From Colletes latitarsis (lineage: Eukaryota > Arthropoda > Insecta > Hymenoptera > Colletidae): DNA of 64,000 bases. The stretch covers positions 1,178,001 through 1,242,000 of the forward strand of contig NW_027488379.1 in the NCBI RefSeq assembly GCF_051014445.1. The letters run 5' to 3'. Below are positions 23,631 to 37,287 of this stretch, piece after piece. A program made the position numbers and the translations under genes. The notes under the pieces are model-generated. The model saw nothing but the letters and a program-made list of their open reading frames with translations. It was not told where the DNA came from and did no database searches. The first letter of the stretch is position 1; each line of letters starts with the position of its first letter.

Positions 23631-24506
23631 TGTTAGGTCTATGTTAGGTCTGAGATTTGCTCTCATCAGGCTCATACTTTCGCATATTTCTCATGCTTGA
23701 TGGCCAGATTCTGAGCTTTCTTTGGATTGGATCACGTAGTAATGTGGCACCACACTGAAACAGTCCATTAATCCTGGTTTCGATCAATATTTTAGGGGAT
23801 AACGAATGTTAGGTCTATGTTAGGTCTGGGATTTGCTCTCATCAGGCTCATACTATCGCATATTTCTCATACTTGATGGCCAGATTGTGGGCTATTTTTG
23901 GTTTGGATCACGTAGTATTCTGGTACCACACTGAAACTGTCCATTAATCCTGGTTTCGATCAATATTCTAGAGGATAACGCATGTTAGGTCCATGTCAGG
24001 TCAGGGATTTGCTCTCATCAGGCTCATACTTTCGCATATTTCTCATACTTCATGGCCACATTCTGGGCTTTTTTTGGTTTGAATCACGTAGAAATGTGGT
24101 ACCACACTGAAAAAGTCCATTAAACCTGGTTTCGATCAATATTTTAGATGATAACGCATGTTAGGTCTATGTTCGATACCGGATCTGCTCTCATCAGGCT
24201 CATACTTTCGCACATTTCTCACACTTGATGGCCAGACTCCGGGCTTTTTCTGGTTTGGATCACGTAGTAATGTGGTACCACACTGAAACAGTCGACTAAA
24301 CCTGGTCTCGATAAATATTTTAAGGGATAACGCATGTTAGGTCTGGGTTAGGTCTGGGATTTGCCCTCTTCAGTCTCATACGTTCGCATATTTCTCATTC
24401 TTGTTGGCCAGATCCTGGGCTTTCACTGGTTCGGATCACGTAGTTATGTGGTACTACACAGAAACAGTCAATTCAACCTGGTCTCGATAAATATTTTAGG
24501 GGATAA
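23631..24506 (+). repeat. A-B-C-D higher-order repeat, copy 2
   Basis: Partner of 22,400-23,275. Its first part also matches 24,687-25,330 at offset 1,056 bp (6 monomers exactly), so the period is 7 then 6 monomers. Differences such as GATACCGG against GATACGGG are single substitutions. Confidence 0.88.
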
Positions 24507-24686
24507 CGCATGCTAGGTCTGGGTTAGGTTTGTGATTTGCCCTCATGAGGCTCATACTTTCGCATATTTCTCATACTTGTTGGCCAGATCCTGGGCTTCC
24601 ACTGGTTTGGATCACGTAGTAATGCGGTACCACACTGAAACAGTCGACTAAACCTGGTCTCGATCAATATTTCAGAGGATAACGCA

Positions 24687-25330
24687 TGTTAGGTCTATGT
24701 TAGGTCTGGGATTTGCTCTCATCAGGCTCATACTTTCGCATATTTCTCATACTTGATGGCCAGATTCTGAGCTTTCTTTGGATTGGATCACGTAGTAATG
24801 TGGCACCACACTGAAACAGTCCATTAATCCTGGTTTCGATCAATATTCCAGAGAATAACGCATGTTAGGTCTATGATAGGTCTGGGATTTGCTCTCATCA
24901 GGCTCATACTATCGCATATTTCTCATACTTGATGGCCAGATTGTGGGCTTTTTTTGGTTTGGATCACGTAGTATTGTGGTGCCACACTGAAACTGTCCAT
25001 TAATCCTGGTTTCGATCAATATTCTAGAGGATAACGCATGTTAGGTCCATGTCAGGTCAGGGATTTGCTCTCATCAGGCTCATACTTTCGCATATTTCTC
25101 ATACTTGATGGCCACATTCTGGGCTTTTTTTGGTTTGGATCACGTAGAAATGTGGTACCACACTGAAAAAGTCCATTAAACCTGGTTTCGATCAATATTT
25201 TAGATGATAACGCATGTTAGGTCTATGTTCGATACGGGATCTGCTCTCATCAGGCTCATACTTTCGCACATTTCTCACACTTGATGGCCAGACTCCGGGC
25301 TTTTTCTGGTTTGGATCACGTAGTAATGTG
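24687..25330 (+). repeat. A-B-C-D higher-order repeat, copy 3 (shorter)
   Basis: Types A, B, C and D occur in the same order as in the two preceding copies. It departs from them after the D monomer near 25,330, where a GAAACAGATCATTAAACC monomer follows. The A-B-C-D motif is later reused in the large HOR to the right. Confidence 0.85.
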
Positions 25331-27679
25331 GCACCACACTGAAACAGATCATTAAACCTGGTTTCGATCAATATTTTAGAGGATAACGCATGTTAGGTCT
25401 GGGTTAGGTCTGGGATTTGCCCATTTCAGTCTCATACTTTCGCATTCTTCACATACTTGTTGGCGAGATCCTGGGTTTTTTCTTGTTAGGATCACATAGT
25501 AATGTGGTACCACACTGAAACAGTCGACTAAACCTGGTGTCGGTCAATATTTTAGAGGATAACGCATGTTAGGTCTGGGTTAGGTTTGTGATTTGCCCTC
25601 TCGAGGCTAATACTTTCGCATATTTCTCCTACTTGTGAGCCAGATCCTTTGCTTTTTTTGGTTTGGATCACGTAGTAATGTGGTGACACACTGAAACAGT
25701 CCATTAAACCTGGTTTCGATCAATATTTTAGAGGATAACACATGTTAGGTCAGTGTTAGGTCTGGGGTTTTGCTTTCATCAGGGTCATACTTTCGCAGTT
25801 TTAACATACATGTTGACCTGATCGTGGGTTTTTTCTGGTTTGGATCACGTAGTAATGTGGTACCACATTGAAACAGTCAATTAAACCTGGTTTCGATCAG
25901 TATTTTAGAGGATAACGCAAGTTACGTCTGGGATAGTACAGGGATATGCCCTCATGGGGCTCATACTTTCGCATATTTCTCATTCTTATTGGCCAGAAAC
26001 TGGGCTTTTACTGTGTTGGATCACGTAGTAATGTGGGACAACACTGAAACAGACGATTAAACCTGGTCTCGATCAATATTTCAGAGGACAACGCATGTTA
26101 GGTCTGGGTTAGGTCTGGGATTTGCCCACTTCAGTCTCATACTTTCGCATTCTTCACATGCATGTTGGCCAGATCCTGGGTTTTTTCTGGTTTGGATCAC
26201 ATAGTAATGTGGTACCACACTGAGACAGTCGCCTAAACCTGGTCACGATCATTATTTTAGAGGTTAACGCATGTTAGGTCTAGGTTAGGTCTGGGATTTG
26301 CTCTCATAAGGCTCATACTTTCGCATATTTCTGATACTTGATGGCCAGATTCTGGTCTTTTTCTGGTTTGGATCACTTAGTAATGCGGTACCACACTGAA
26401 ACAGTCGAGTAAACCTGGTCTCGATCAATATTTTAGAGGATAACGCATGTTAGGCCTAGGTAAGGCCATGGATTTGCCTTATCAGACTCATACTTTCGCA
26501 TATTTCTCATACTTGATGGCCAGATTGTGGGCTCTTTTTGGTTTGGATCACGTAGTAATTTGGTACCACACTGAAACAGTCCATTAAACCTGGTTTCGAT
26601 CAATATTTTAGAGGATAACGAATGTTAGGTCTATGTTAGGTCTGGGGTTTGCTCTCATCAGGGTCATACTTTCGCATATTTCTCATACTTGATGCGCAGA
26701 TTCTAGCCTTTTTTTGGTTTGGATCACGTAGTATTGTGGTACCACACAGAAACAGTCCACTAATCCAGGTTTCGATCAATATTCTATAGGATAACGCATG
26801 TTAGGTCCATGTCAGGTCAGGGATTTGCCCTCATCAGTCTGATACTTCCTCATTCTTCACATACTTCTTGAACAGATCCTGGGTTGTTTCTGGTTTGGAT
26901 CACAAAGTAGTGTGGTACCACACTTAAACGGTCCATTAAACCTGGTTTCGATCAATATTTTAGAGGTTAACGCATGTTAGGTCTGGGTTAGGTCTGGGAT
27001 TTGCCCACTTCAGTCTCATACTTTCGCATTCTTCACATACTTGTTGGCCAGATCCAGGGTTTTTTCTGGTTTGGATCACATGGTAATGTAGTACCACACT
27101 TAAACAGTCCATTAAACCTGGTTTCGGTCAATATTTTAGAGGTTAACGCATGTTAGCTCCAGGTTAGGTCTGGGATTTGCTCTCATCAGGCTCATACTTT
27201 CGCATATTTCTTATACTTGATGGCCAGATTCTGAGCTTTCTTTGGATTGGATCACGTAGTAATGTGGCACCACACTGAAACAGTCCACTAATCCTTGTTT
27301 CGATCAATATTTTGGAGGATAACTCATGTTAGGTCTAGGCTAGGCCTGGGATTTGCCCTCATCAGACTCATACTTTCGCATTCTTCACATACTTGTAGAA
27401 CAGATCCCGTGTTTTTTCTGGTTTCGATCACGTAGTAATGTGGTACCACACTGAAACAGTCCATTAAACCTGGTTTCGATCAATGTGTTAGAGGATAACG
27501 CATGTTAGGTCTAGGTTAGGCCTTGGATTTGCCCTCATCAGACTCATACTTTCGCATTCATCACACACTTGTTGAACAGATCCCGGATTTTTTCTGGTTT
27601 GGATCACGTAGTAATGTGGTACCACACTGAAACAGTCAATTAAACCTGGTTTCGATCAATATTTTAGAGGATAACGCAT

Positions 27680-28516
27680 GTTAGGTCTATGTTCGATACG
27701 GGATCTGCTCTCATCAGGCTCATACTTTCGCACATTTCTCACACTTGATGGCCAGACTCCGGGCTTTTTCTGGTTTGGATCACGTAGTAATGTGGTACGA
27801 CACTGAAACAGTCGACTAAACCTGGTCTCGATAAATATTTTAAGGGATAACGCATGTTAGGTCTGGGTTAGGTCTGGGATTTGCCCTCTTCAGTCTCATA
27901 CGTTCGCATATTTCTCATTCTTGTTGGCCAGATCCTGGGCTTTCACTGGTTCGGATCACGTAGTAATGCGGTACCACACTGAAACAGTCGAGTAAACCTG
28001 GTCTCGATCAATATTCTAGAGGATAACGCATGTTAGGTCTGGGTTAGGTCTGGGATTTGCCCTCTTCAGTCTCATACTTTCGCATTCTTCACATACTTGT
28101 TGGCCAGATCCTGGGTTTTTCCTGGTTTGGATCATACAGTAGTGTGGCACCACACCGAAACTTTTGATTAAACCTGACCTGGACCAATATCTTAGACGAT
28201 AACGCATGTTAGGTAAAGGTTAGGTTTGACATTTGCTCTCATCAGGCTCATACTTTCGCATATTTCTCATTCTTGTTGGCCAGATCCTGGGCTTTTTCTG
28301 GTTTGCATCACGTAGTTATGTGGGACCACACTGAAACAGTGGATTAAACCTGGTCTCGATCAATATTTTAGAGGATAACGCATGTTAGGTCTAGGTTAGG
28401 TCTTGGATTTGCCCTCATCAGACTGATACTTTCGCATATTTCTCATACTTGATGGCCAGATTCTGGGCCTTTTTTGGTTTCGATCACGTAGTGGTGAGGT
28501 ACCACACTGAAACAGA
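27680..28516 (+). repeat. Block E, copy 1 (25- and 40-monomer offsets)
   Basis: Matches about 32,073-32,900 (offset 4,393, 25 monomers minus 7) and 34,711-35,547 (offset 7,031, 40 monomers minus 9). The hallmark is a highly diverged monomer with CTTTTGATTAAACC, GACCTGGACCAATATCTTAG and TTAGGTAAAGGTTAGG, at about 28,158-28,220 here. The same hallmark is also seen near 38,897-38,945. Confidence 0.85.
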
Positions 28517-29040
28517 CCATTTAACCTGGTTTCGATCAATATTTTAGAGGAGAACGCATGTTAGGTCTAGGTTAAGCCTTGGATTTGCCCTCATCAGACT
28601 CATACTTTCGCATATTTCTCATACTTGATGGCCAGATTGTGGGCTCTTTTTGGTTTGGATCACGTAGTAATTTGGTACCACACTGAAACAGACCATTAAA
28701 CCTGGTTGCGATCAACATTTAAGAGGATAACGCATGTTAGGTCTATGTTAGATCCGGGATTTGCTCTCATCAGGCTCATACTTTCGGATATTTCTCATAC
28801 TTGGTGGCCAGATTCTGGGCATTTTTTGGTTTGGATCACGTAGTAATGTGGTACCACACTGAAACAGTCCATTAAACCTGGTTTCGGTCAATATTTTAGA
28901 GGATAACGCATGTTAGGTCTATGTTAGGTCTGGGATTTGCTCTCATCAGGCTCATACATTCGCATATTTCTCATACTTGTTGAGCAGATCCTGGGATTTT
29001 TCTGGTTTGGATCACGTAGTAATGTGGTACCACACTGAAA

Positions 29041-29895
29041 CAGTCAATTAAACCTGGTTTCGATCACTATTACAGAGGATAACGCATGGTAGGTCTAGGT
29101 TAGGCCTTGGATTTGCCCTCATCAGACTCATACTTTCGCATTCTTCACACACTTGTTGAACAGATCCCGGGCTTTTCTGGTTTGGACCACGTGGTAATGT
29201 GGTACCACAATGAAACAGTCGACTAAACCTGGTCTCGATCATTATTTTAGAGGATAACGCATTTTGGGTCTGGATTTGTTCTAGGATTTGCCCTCATCAG
29301 TCTGATACTTCCTCATTCTTCACATATTTCTTGAACAGATCCTGGGTTTTTTCTGGTTTGGATCACATAGTAGTGTGGTACCACACTTAAACAGTCCATT
29401 AAACCTGGTTTCGATCAATATCTTAGAGGGTAACGCATGTTAGGTCTAGGTTAGGCCTTGGATTTGCCCTCATCAGACTCATACTTTCGCATTCATCACA
29501 CACTTGTTGAACAGATCCCGGATTTTTTCTGGTTTGGATCACGTAGTAATGTGGTACCACACTAAAACAGTCAATTAAACCTGGTTTCGATCAATATTTT
29601 AGAGTATAACGCATGCTAGATTTAGGTTAGGTATGGGATTTCCACTCATCAGGCTCATACTTTCGCATTCTTCACACACTTGTTGTACAGATCCCTGGCT
29701 TTTCTGGTTTGGACCACGTGGTAATGTGGTACCACATTGAAACACTCGACTAAACCTGGTCAAGATCAATATTTTTGAGGAGATCGCATGTTAGGTCTGG
29801 ATTAGGTCCAGGATTTGCCCCCATCAGTCTCGTACTTCCTGATTCTTCACATACTTCTTGAACAGATCCTGGGTCTTTTCTGGTTTGGATCACAT
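29041..29895 (+). repeat. 23-monomer-offset duplication, copy 1
   Basis: Matches 33,082-33,936 at offset 4,041 bp (23 x 176 minus 7). Shared strings are CGATCACTATTACAGAGG, ACGCATGGTAGG, GGTCTGGATTTGTTCTAGG and TATTTTTGAGGAGATCGC. It ends where one copy has CACATAGTAGTG and the other CACATGGTAATG. The last part (29,590-29,875) is repeated again at 30,469-30,754 (offset 879, 5 monomers minus 1). Confidence 0.85.
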
Positions 29896-30589
29896 AGTAG
29901 TGTGGTACCACACTGAAACAGTCGATTAAACCAGGTTTCGATCAATATTTTAGATGATAACGCATGTTAGGTCTATGTTTGGACTGGGATTTGCTCTCAT
30001 CAGGCACATACTTTCGCATATTTCTCATACTTGATGGCCAGATTCTGAGCTTTCCTTGGATTGCATCACGTAGTAATGTGGCACCACACTGAAACAGTCC
30101 ATTTATCCTGGTTTCGATCAATATTCTAGAGGACAACGCATGTTAGGTCTATCTCAGGTCTGGGATTTGCTCTCATCAGGCTCATACTTTCGCATATTTC
30201 TGATACTTGATGGCCAGATTCTGGAGTTTTTCTGGATTGGATCACGTAGTAATGTGGTACCACACTGAAACAGTCGACTAAACCTGGTCTCGATCAATAT
30301 TTTAGAGGATGACGCATGTTAGGTCTGGATTAGGACTGGGATTTGCCCTCATCAGTCTCATACTTCCTCATTCTTCACATACTTCTTGAACAGATCCTGG
30401 GTCTTTTATGGTTTGGATCACGTAGTAATGTGGTACCACACTAAAACAGTCAATTAAACCGGGTTTCGAACAATATATTAGAGGATAACGCATGCTAGAT
30501 TTAGGTTAGGTATGGGATTTCCACTCATCAGGCTCATACTTTCGCATTCTTCACGCACTTGTTGAACAGATCCCTGGCTTTTCTGGTTT

Positions 30590-31457
30590 GGACCACGTGG
30601 TAATGTGGTACCACATTGAAACACTCGACTAAACCAGGTCAAGATCAATATTTTTGAGGAGATCGCATGTTAGGTCTGGATTAGGTCCAGGATTTGCCCC
30701 CATCAGTCTCGTACTTCCTCATTCTTCACATACTTCTTGAACAGATCCTCGGTTTTTTCTGGTTTGGATCACATAGTAGTGTGTTACCACACTGAAACAG
30801 TCGATTAAACAGTTTGGATCAATATTTTAGAGGATAACACATGTTAGGTCTGGGTCAGGTCTGTGAATTGCCTCCATGAGGCTAATACATTCGCATATTT
30901 CTCATACTTGATGGCCAGATTCTGGGCTTTTTCTGGTTTGGATCACGTAGTAATGTGGCACCAAACTGAAACAGTCAATTCAACCTGGTTTCGATCAATA
31001 TTTTAGAGGGTAACGCATGTTAGGTCTATGTTAGGTCTGGCATTTGCTCTCATCAGGCTCATACTTTCGCATATTTCTCATACTTGATGGCCAGATTCTG
31101 GGCTTTTTTTGGTTTGGACCACGTGGTAATGTGGTACCACAATGAAACATTCGACTAAACCTGGTCAAGATCAATATTTTTGCGGAGATCGCATGTTACG
31201 TCTGGATTAGGTCTACGATTTGCCCCCATCAGTCTCGTACTTCCTCATTCTTCACATACTTCTTGAACAGATCCTCGGTTTTTTCTGGTTTGGATCACAT
31301 AGTAGTGTGTTACCACACTGAAACAGTCGATTAAACAGTTTGGATCAATATTTTAGAGGATAACACATGTTAGGTCTGGGTCAGGTCTGTGAATTGCCTC
31401 CATGAGGCTAATACATTCGCATATTTCTCATACTTGATGGCCAGATTCTGGGCTTTT
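30590..31457 (+). repeat. 3-monomer-offset duplication pair
   Basis: 30,590-30,931 matches 31,116-31,457 at offset 526 bp (3 x 176 minus 2). Both copies share a 2-bp deletion giving GATTAAACAGTTTGGATCAA, the altered core TGTGTTACCACAC, and GAATTGCCTCCATGAGGC. The shared indel shows common descent rather than chance similarity. Confidence 0.85.
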
Positions 31458-32072
31458 TTTGGTTTGGATCACGTAGAAATGTGGTACCACACTGAAAAAG
31501 TCCATTAAGCCTGGTTTCGATCAATATTTTAGATGATAACGCATGATAGGTCTTTGTTAGATACGGGATCTGCTCTCATCAGGCTCATACTTTCGCATAT
31601 TTCTCATACTTGATGGCCAGATTCTGAGCTTTCTTTGGATTGGATCACGTAGTAATGTGGCACCACACTGAAACAGTCCATTAATCCTGGTTTCGATCAA
31701 TATTCTAGAGGACAACGCATGTTAGTTCTATGTTTGGTCTGGGATTTGCACTCATCAGGCTCACACTTTCGCATATTTCTCATACTTGATGGCCAGATTC
31801 TGGGCTTTTTTTGGTTTGGATCACGTAGTATTGTGGTACCACACTGAAACAGTCCATTAATCCTGGTTTCGATCAATATTCTAGAGGATAATGCATGTTA
31901 GGTCTATCTTAGGGCAGGGATTTGCTCTCATTAGGCTCATACTTTCGCATATTTCTCATACTTGATGGCCAGAGTCTGGGCTTTTTTTGGTTTGGATCAC
32001 GTAGAAATGTGGTACCACACTGAAAAAGTCCATTAAACCTGGTTTCGATCAATATTTTAGATGATAACGCAT

Positions 32073-32900
32073 GATAGGTCTTTGTTAGATACGGGATCTG
32101 CTCTCATCAGGCTCATACTTTCGCATATTTCTCACACTTGATGGCCAGACTCCGGACTTTTTCTGGTTTGGATTACGTAGTAATGTGGTACGACACTGAA
32201 ACAGTCGACTAAACCTGGTCTCGATAAATATTTTAAGGGATAACGCATGTTAGGTCTGGGTTAGGTCTGGGATTTGCCCTCTTCAGTCTCATACGTTCGC
32301 ATATTTCTCATTCTTGTTGGCCAGATCCTGGGCTTTCACTGGTTCGGATCACGTAGTAATGCGGTACCACACTGAAACAGTCGAGTAAACCTGGTCTCGA
32401 TCAATATTCTAGTGGATATCGCATGTTAGGTCTGGGTTAGGTCTGGGATTTGCCCTCTTCAGTCTCATACTTTCGCATTCTTCACATACTTGTTGGCCAG
32501 ATCCTGGGTTTTTCCTGGTTTGGATCATACAGTAGTGTGGTACCACACCGAAACTTTTGATTAAACCTGACCTGGACCAATATCTTAGACGATAACGCAT
32601 GTTAGGTAAAGGTTAGGTTTGACATTTGCTCTCATCAGGCTCATACTTTCGCATATTTCTCATTCTTGTTGGCCAGATCCTGGCCTTTTTCTGGTTTGCA
32701 TCACGTAGTTATGTGGGACCACACTGAAACAGTGGATTAAACCTGGTCTCGATCAATATTTTAGAGGATAACGCATGTTAGGTCTAGGTTAGGTCTTGGA
32801 TTTGCCCTCATCAGACTGATACTTTCGCATATTTCTCATACTTGATGGCCAGATTTTGGGCCTTTTTTCGTTTCGATCACGTAGTGATGAGGTACCACAC
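32073..32900 (+). repeat. Block E, copy 2
   Basis: Carries the diverged GACCTGGACC monomer near 32,560. Relative to copy 1 the offset changes from 4,393 to 4,217 just right of this block and to 4,041 by 33,082, so two monomers present near 28.5-29.0 kb are missing here. Confidence 0.82.
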
Positions 32901-33081
32901 TGAAACAGACCATTAAACCTGGTTGCGATCAACATTTAAGAGGATAACGCATGTTAGGTCTATGTTAGATCCGGGATTTGCTCTCATCAGGCTCATACTT
33001 TCGCATATTTCTCATTCTTGTTGGCCAGATCCTGGGCTTTCACTGGTTTGGATCACGTAGTAATGTGGTACCACACTGAAA

Positions 33082-33936
33082 CAGTCAATTCAACCTGGTT
33101 TCGATCACTATTACAGAGGATAACGCATGGTAGGTCTAGGTTAGGCCTTGGATTTGCCCTCATCAGACTCATACTTTCGCATTCTTCACACACTTGTTGA
33201 ACAGATCCCGGGCTTTTCTGGTTTGGACCACGTGGTAATGTGGTACCACAATGAAACAGTCGACTAAACCTGGTCTCGATCATTATTTTAGAGGATAACG
33301 CATGTTGGGTCTGGATTTGTTCTAGGATTTGCCCTCATCAGTCTGGTACTTCCTCATTCTTCACATATTTCTTGAACAGATCCTGGGTTTTTTCTGGTTT
33401 GGATCACATAGTAGTGTGGTACCACACTTAAACAGTCCATTAAACCTGGTTTCGATCAATATCTTAGAGGGTAACGCATGTTAGGTCTAGGTTAGGCCTT
33501 GGATTTGCCCTCATCAGACTCATACTTTCGCATTCATCACACACTTGTTGAACAGATCCCGGATTTTTTCTGGTTTGGATCACGTAGTAATGTGGTACCA
33601 CACTAAAACAGTCAATTAAACCTGGTTTCGATCAATATTTTAGAGGATAACGCATGCTAGATTTAGGTTAGGTATGGGATTTCCACTCATCAGGCTCATA
33701 CTTTCGCATTCTTCACACACTTGTTGAACAGATCCCTGACTTTTCTGGTTTGGACCACGTGGTAATGTGGTACCACATTGAAACACTCGACTAAACCTGG
33801 TCAAAATCAATATTTTTGAGGAGATCGCATGTTAGGTCTGGATTAGGTCCAGGATTTGCCCCCATCAGTCTCGTACTTCCTCATTCTTCACATACTTCTT
33901 GAACAGATCCTGGGTCTTTTCTGGTTTGGATCACAT
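33082..33936 (+). repeat. 23-monomer-offset duplication, copy 2
   Basis: Partner of 29,041-29,895. It runs straight into the 33,913-34,323 anchor shared with 21,955-22,365, so this point is a junction between two duplicated segments of different origin. Confidence 0.85.
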
Positions 33937-34710
33937 GGTAATGTGGTACCACACTGAAACAGTCAACTCAACCTGGTCTCGATCAATACTTTAGAGGATA
34001 ATGCATGTTAGGACTAGGTTAGGTCTGGGATTTGCTCTCATCAGGCTCATACAGTCGCATATTTCTCATACTTGTTGAGCAGATCCTGGGATTTTTCTGG
34101 TTTGGACCACGTGGTAATGTGGTACCACAATGAAACAGTCGACTAAACCTGGTCTCGATCATTATTTTAGAGGATAACGCATGTTAGTTCTGGATTAGTT
34201 CTAGGATTTGTCCTCATAAGACTGATACTTCCTCATTCTTCACATATTTCTTGAACTGATCCTGGGTTTTTTTTTGTTTCGATCACGTAGTAATGCGGTA
34301 CCACACTGAAACAGTCCATTAAACCTGGTTTCGATCAATGTGTTAGAGGATAACGCATGTTAGGTCTAGGTTAGGCCTTGGATTTGCCCTCATCAGACTC
34401 ATACTTTCGCATTCATCACACACTTGTTGAACAGATCCCGGATTTTTTCTGGTTTGGATCACGTAGTAATGTGGTACCACACTGAAACAGTCAATTAAAC
34501 CTGGTTTCGATCAATATTTTAGAGGATAACGCATGTAAGGTCTAGGTTAGGTCTGGGATTTGCTCTCATCAGGCTCATACTATCGCATATTTCTCATACT
34601 TGATGGCCAGATTGTGGGCTTTTTTTGGTTTGGATCACGTAGTATTGTGGTACCACACTGAAACTGTCCATTAAGCCTGGTTTCGATCAATATTTTAGAT
34701 GATAACGCAT

Positions 34711-35547
34711 GTTAGGTCTATGTTCGATACGGGATCTGCTCTCATCGGGCTCATACTTTCGCACATTTCTCAGACTTGATGGCCAGACTCCGGGCTTTTT
34801 CTGGTTTGGATCACGTAGTAATGTGGTACCACACTGAAACAGTCGACTAAACCTGGTCTCGATCAATATTTTAGAGGATGACGCATGTTAGGTCTGGGTT
34901 AGGTCTGGGATTTGCCCTCTTCAGTCACATACGTTCGCATATTTCTCATACTTGTTGGCCAGATCCTGGGCTTCCACTGGTTTGGATCACGTAGTAATGC
35001 GGTACCACACTGAAACAGTCGACTAAACCTGGTCTCGATCAATATTTTAGAGGATAACGCATGTTAGGTCTGGGTTAGGTCTGGGATTTGCCCACTTCAG
35101 TCTCATACTTTCACATTCTTCACATACTTGTTGGCCAGATCCTGGGTTTTTTCTGGTTTGGATCATACAGTAGTGTGGTACCACACCGAAACTTTTGATT
35201 AAACCAGACCTGGACCAATATCTTAGACGATAACGCATGTTAGGTAAAGGTTAGGTTTGACATTTGCTCTCATCAGGCTCATACTTTCGCATATTTCTCA
35301 TTCTTGTTGGCCAGATCCTGGGCTTTTTCTGGTTTGCATCACGTAGTTATGTGGGACCACACTGAAACAGTGGATTAAACCTGGTCTCGATCAATATTTT
35401 AGAGGATAACGCATGTTAGGTCTAGGTTAGGTCTTGGATTTGCCCTCATCAGACTGATACTTTCGCATATTTCTCATACTTGATGGCCAGATACTGGGCC
35501 TTTTTTGGTTTCGATCACGTAGTGGTGAGGTACCACACTGAAACAGT
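34711..35547 (+). repeat. Block E, copy 3
   Basis: Third occurrence, with the diverged monomer near 35,195. It retains GTAGTGGTGAGG as in copy 1 (copy 2 has GTAGTGATGAGG), so it is closer to copy 1 at this site. Confidence 0.82.
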
Positions 35548-36935
35548 CCATTAAACCTGGTTTCGATCAATATTTTAGGGGATAACGAATGTTAGGTCTA
35601 TGTTAGGTCTGGGATTTGCTCTCATCAGGCTCATACTTTCGCATATTTCTCATACTTGATGGCCAGATTCTGAGCTTTCTTTGGATTGGATCACGTAGTA
35701 ATGTGGCACCACACTGAAACAGTCCATTAATCCTGGTTTCAATCAATATTCTAGAGGATAACGCATGTTTGGTCTATGTTAGGTCTGGGATTTGCTCTCA
35801 TCAGGCTCATACTATCGCATATTTCTCATACTTGATGGCCAGATTGTGGGCTTTTTTTGGTTTGGATCATGTAGTATTGTGGTACCACACTGAAACTGTC
35901 CATTAATCCTGGTTTCGATCAATAGTCTAGAGGATAACGCATGTTAGGTCCATGTCAGGTCAGGGATTTGCTCTCATCAGGCTCATACTTTCGCATATTT
36001 CTCATACTTGATGGCCACATTCTGGGCTTTTTTTGGTTTGGATCACGTAGTAATGCGGTACCACACTGAAACAGCCGAGTAAACCTGGTCTCGATCAATA
36101 TTTTAGACGATAACGCATGTTAGGTCTAGGTTAGGTCTTGGATTTGCCCTCATCAGACTGATACTTTCGCATATTTCTCATACTTGATGGCCAGATTCTG
36201 GGCCTTTTTTGGTTTCGATCACGTAGTGGTGAGGTACCACACTGAAACAGACCATTAAACCTGGTTCCGATCAATATTTTAGAGGAGAACGCATGTTAGG
36301 TCTAGGTTAAGCCTTGGATTTGCCCTCATCAGACTCATACTTTCGCATATTTCTCATACTTGATGGCCAGATTTTGGGCCTTTTTTCGTTTCGATCACGT
36401 AGTGATGAGGTACCACACTGAAACAGACCATTAAACCTGGTTGCGATCAATATTTAAGAGGATAACGCATGTTAGGTCTATGTTAGATCCGGGATTTGCT
36501 CTCATCAGGCTCATACTTTCGGATATTTCTCATACTTGGTGGCCAGATTCTGGGCATTTTTTGGTTTGGATCACGTAGTAATGTGGTACCACATTGAAAC
36601 AGTCAATTAAACCTGGTTTCGATCAATATTTTAGAGGATAACGCATGTTAGGTCTGGGTTAGGTCTGGGATTTGCCCATTTCAGTCTCATACTTTCGCAT
36701 TCTTCACATACTTGTTGGCGAGATCCTGGGTTTTTTCTTGTTAGGATCACATAGTAATGTGGTACCACACTGAAACAGTCGTCTAAACCTGGTGTCGATC
36801 AATATTTTAGAGGATAACGCATGTTAGGTCTGGGTTAGGTTTGTGATTTGCCCTCTTGAGGCTAATACTTTCGCATATTTCTCCTACTTGTGAGCCAGAT
36901 CCTTTGCTTTTTTTGGTTTGGATCACGTAGTAATG

Positions 36936-37287
36936 TGGTGACACACTGAAACAGTCCATTAAACCTGGTTTCGATCAGTATTTTAGAGGTTAACGCAAGT
37001 TACGTCTGGGATAGTACAGGGATATGCCCTCATGGGGCTCATACTTTCGCATATTTCTCATTCTTATTGGCCAGAAACTGGGCTTTTACTGTGTTGGATC
37101 ACGTAGTAATGTGGTACCACATTGAAACAGTCAATTAAACCTGGTTTCGATCAGTATATTAGAGGATAACGCAAGTTACGTCTGGGATAGTACAGGGATA
37201 TGCCCAATTGGGGCTCATACTTTCGCATATTTCTCATTCTTATTGGCCAGAAACTGGGCTTTTACTGTGTTGGATCACGTAGTAATG
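36936..37287 (+). repeat. Adjacent pair of divergent 'AGTACAGGG' monomers
   Basis: Two neighbouring 176-bp units (36,936-37,111 and 37,112-37,287) both contain CAAGTTACGTCTGGGATAG followed by TACAGGGATATGCC, and TTACTGTGTTGGATCACG. The usual 11-bp TTAGG pair is degraded in this subfamily. Single copies lie near 25,920, 43,160, 47,540, 51,060, 55,280, 59,660 and 63,180, and none was seen left of 25.9 kb. Confidence 0.88.

Noticed and set aside
33053..33283. 76-codon - strand frame, the longest on that strand
   Set aside because: A local loss of one stop in a monomer pair; its relative at 29,048-29,242 is the 23-monomer-offset duplicate.
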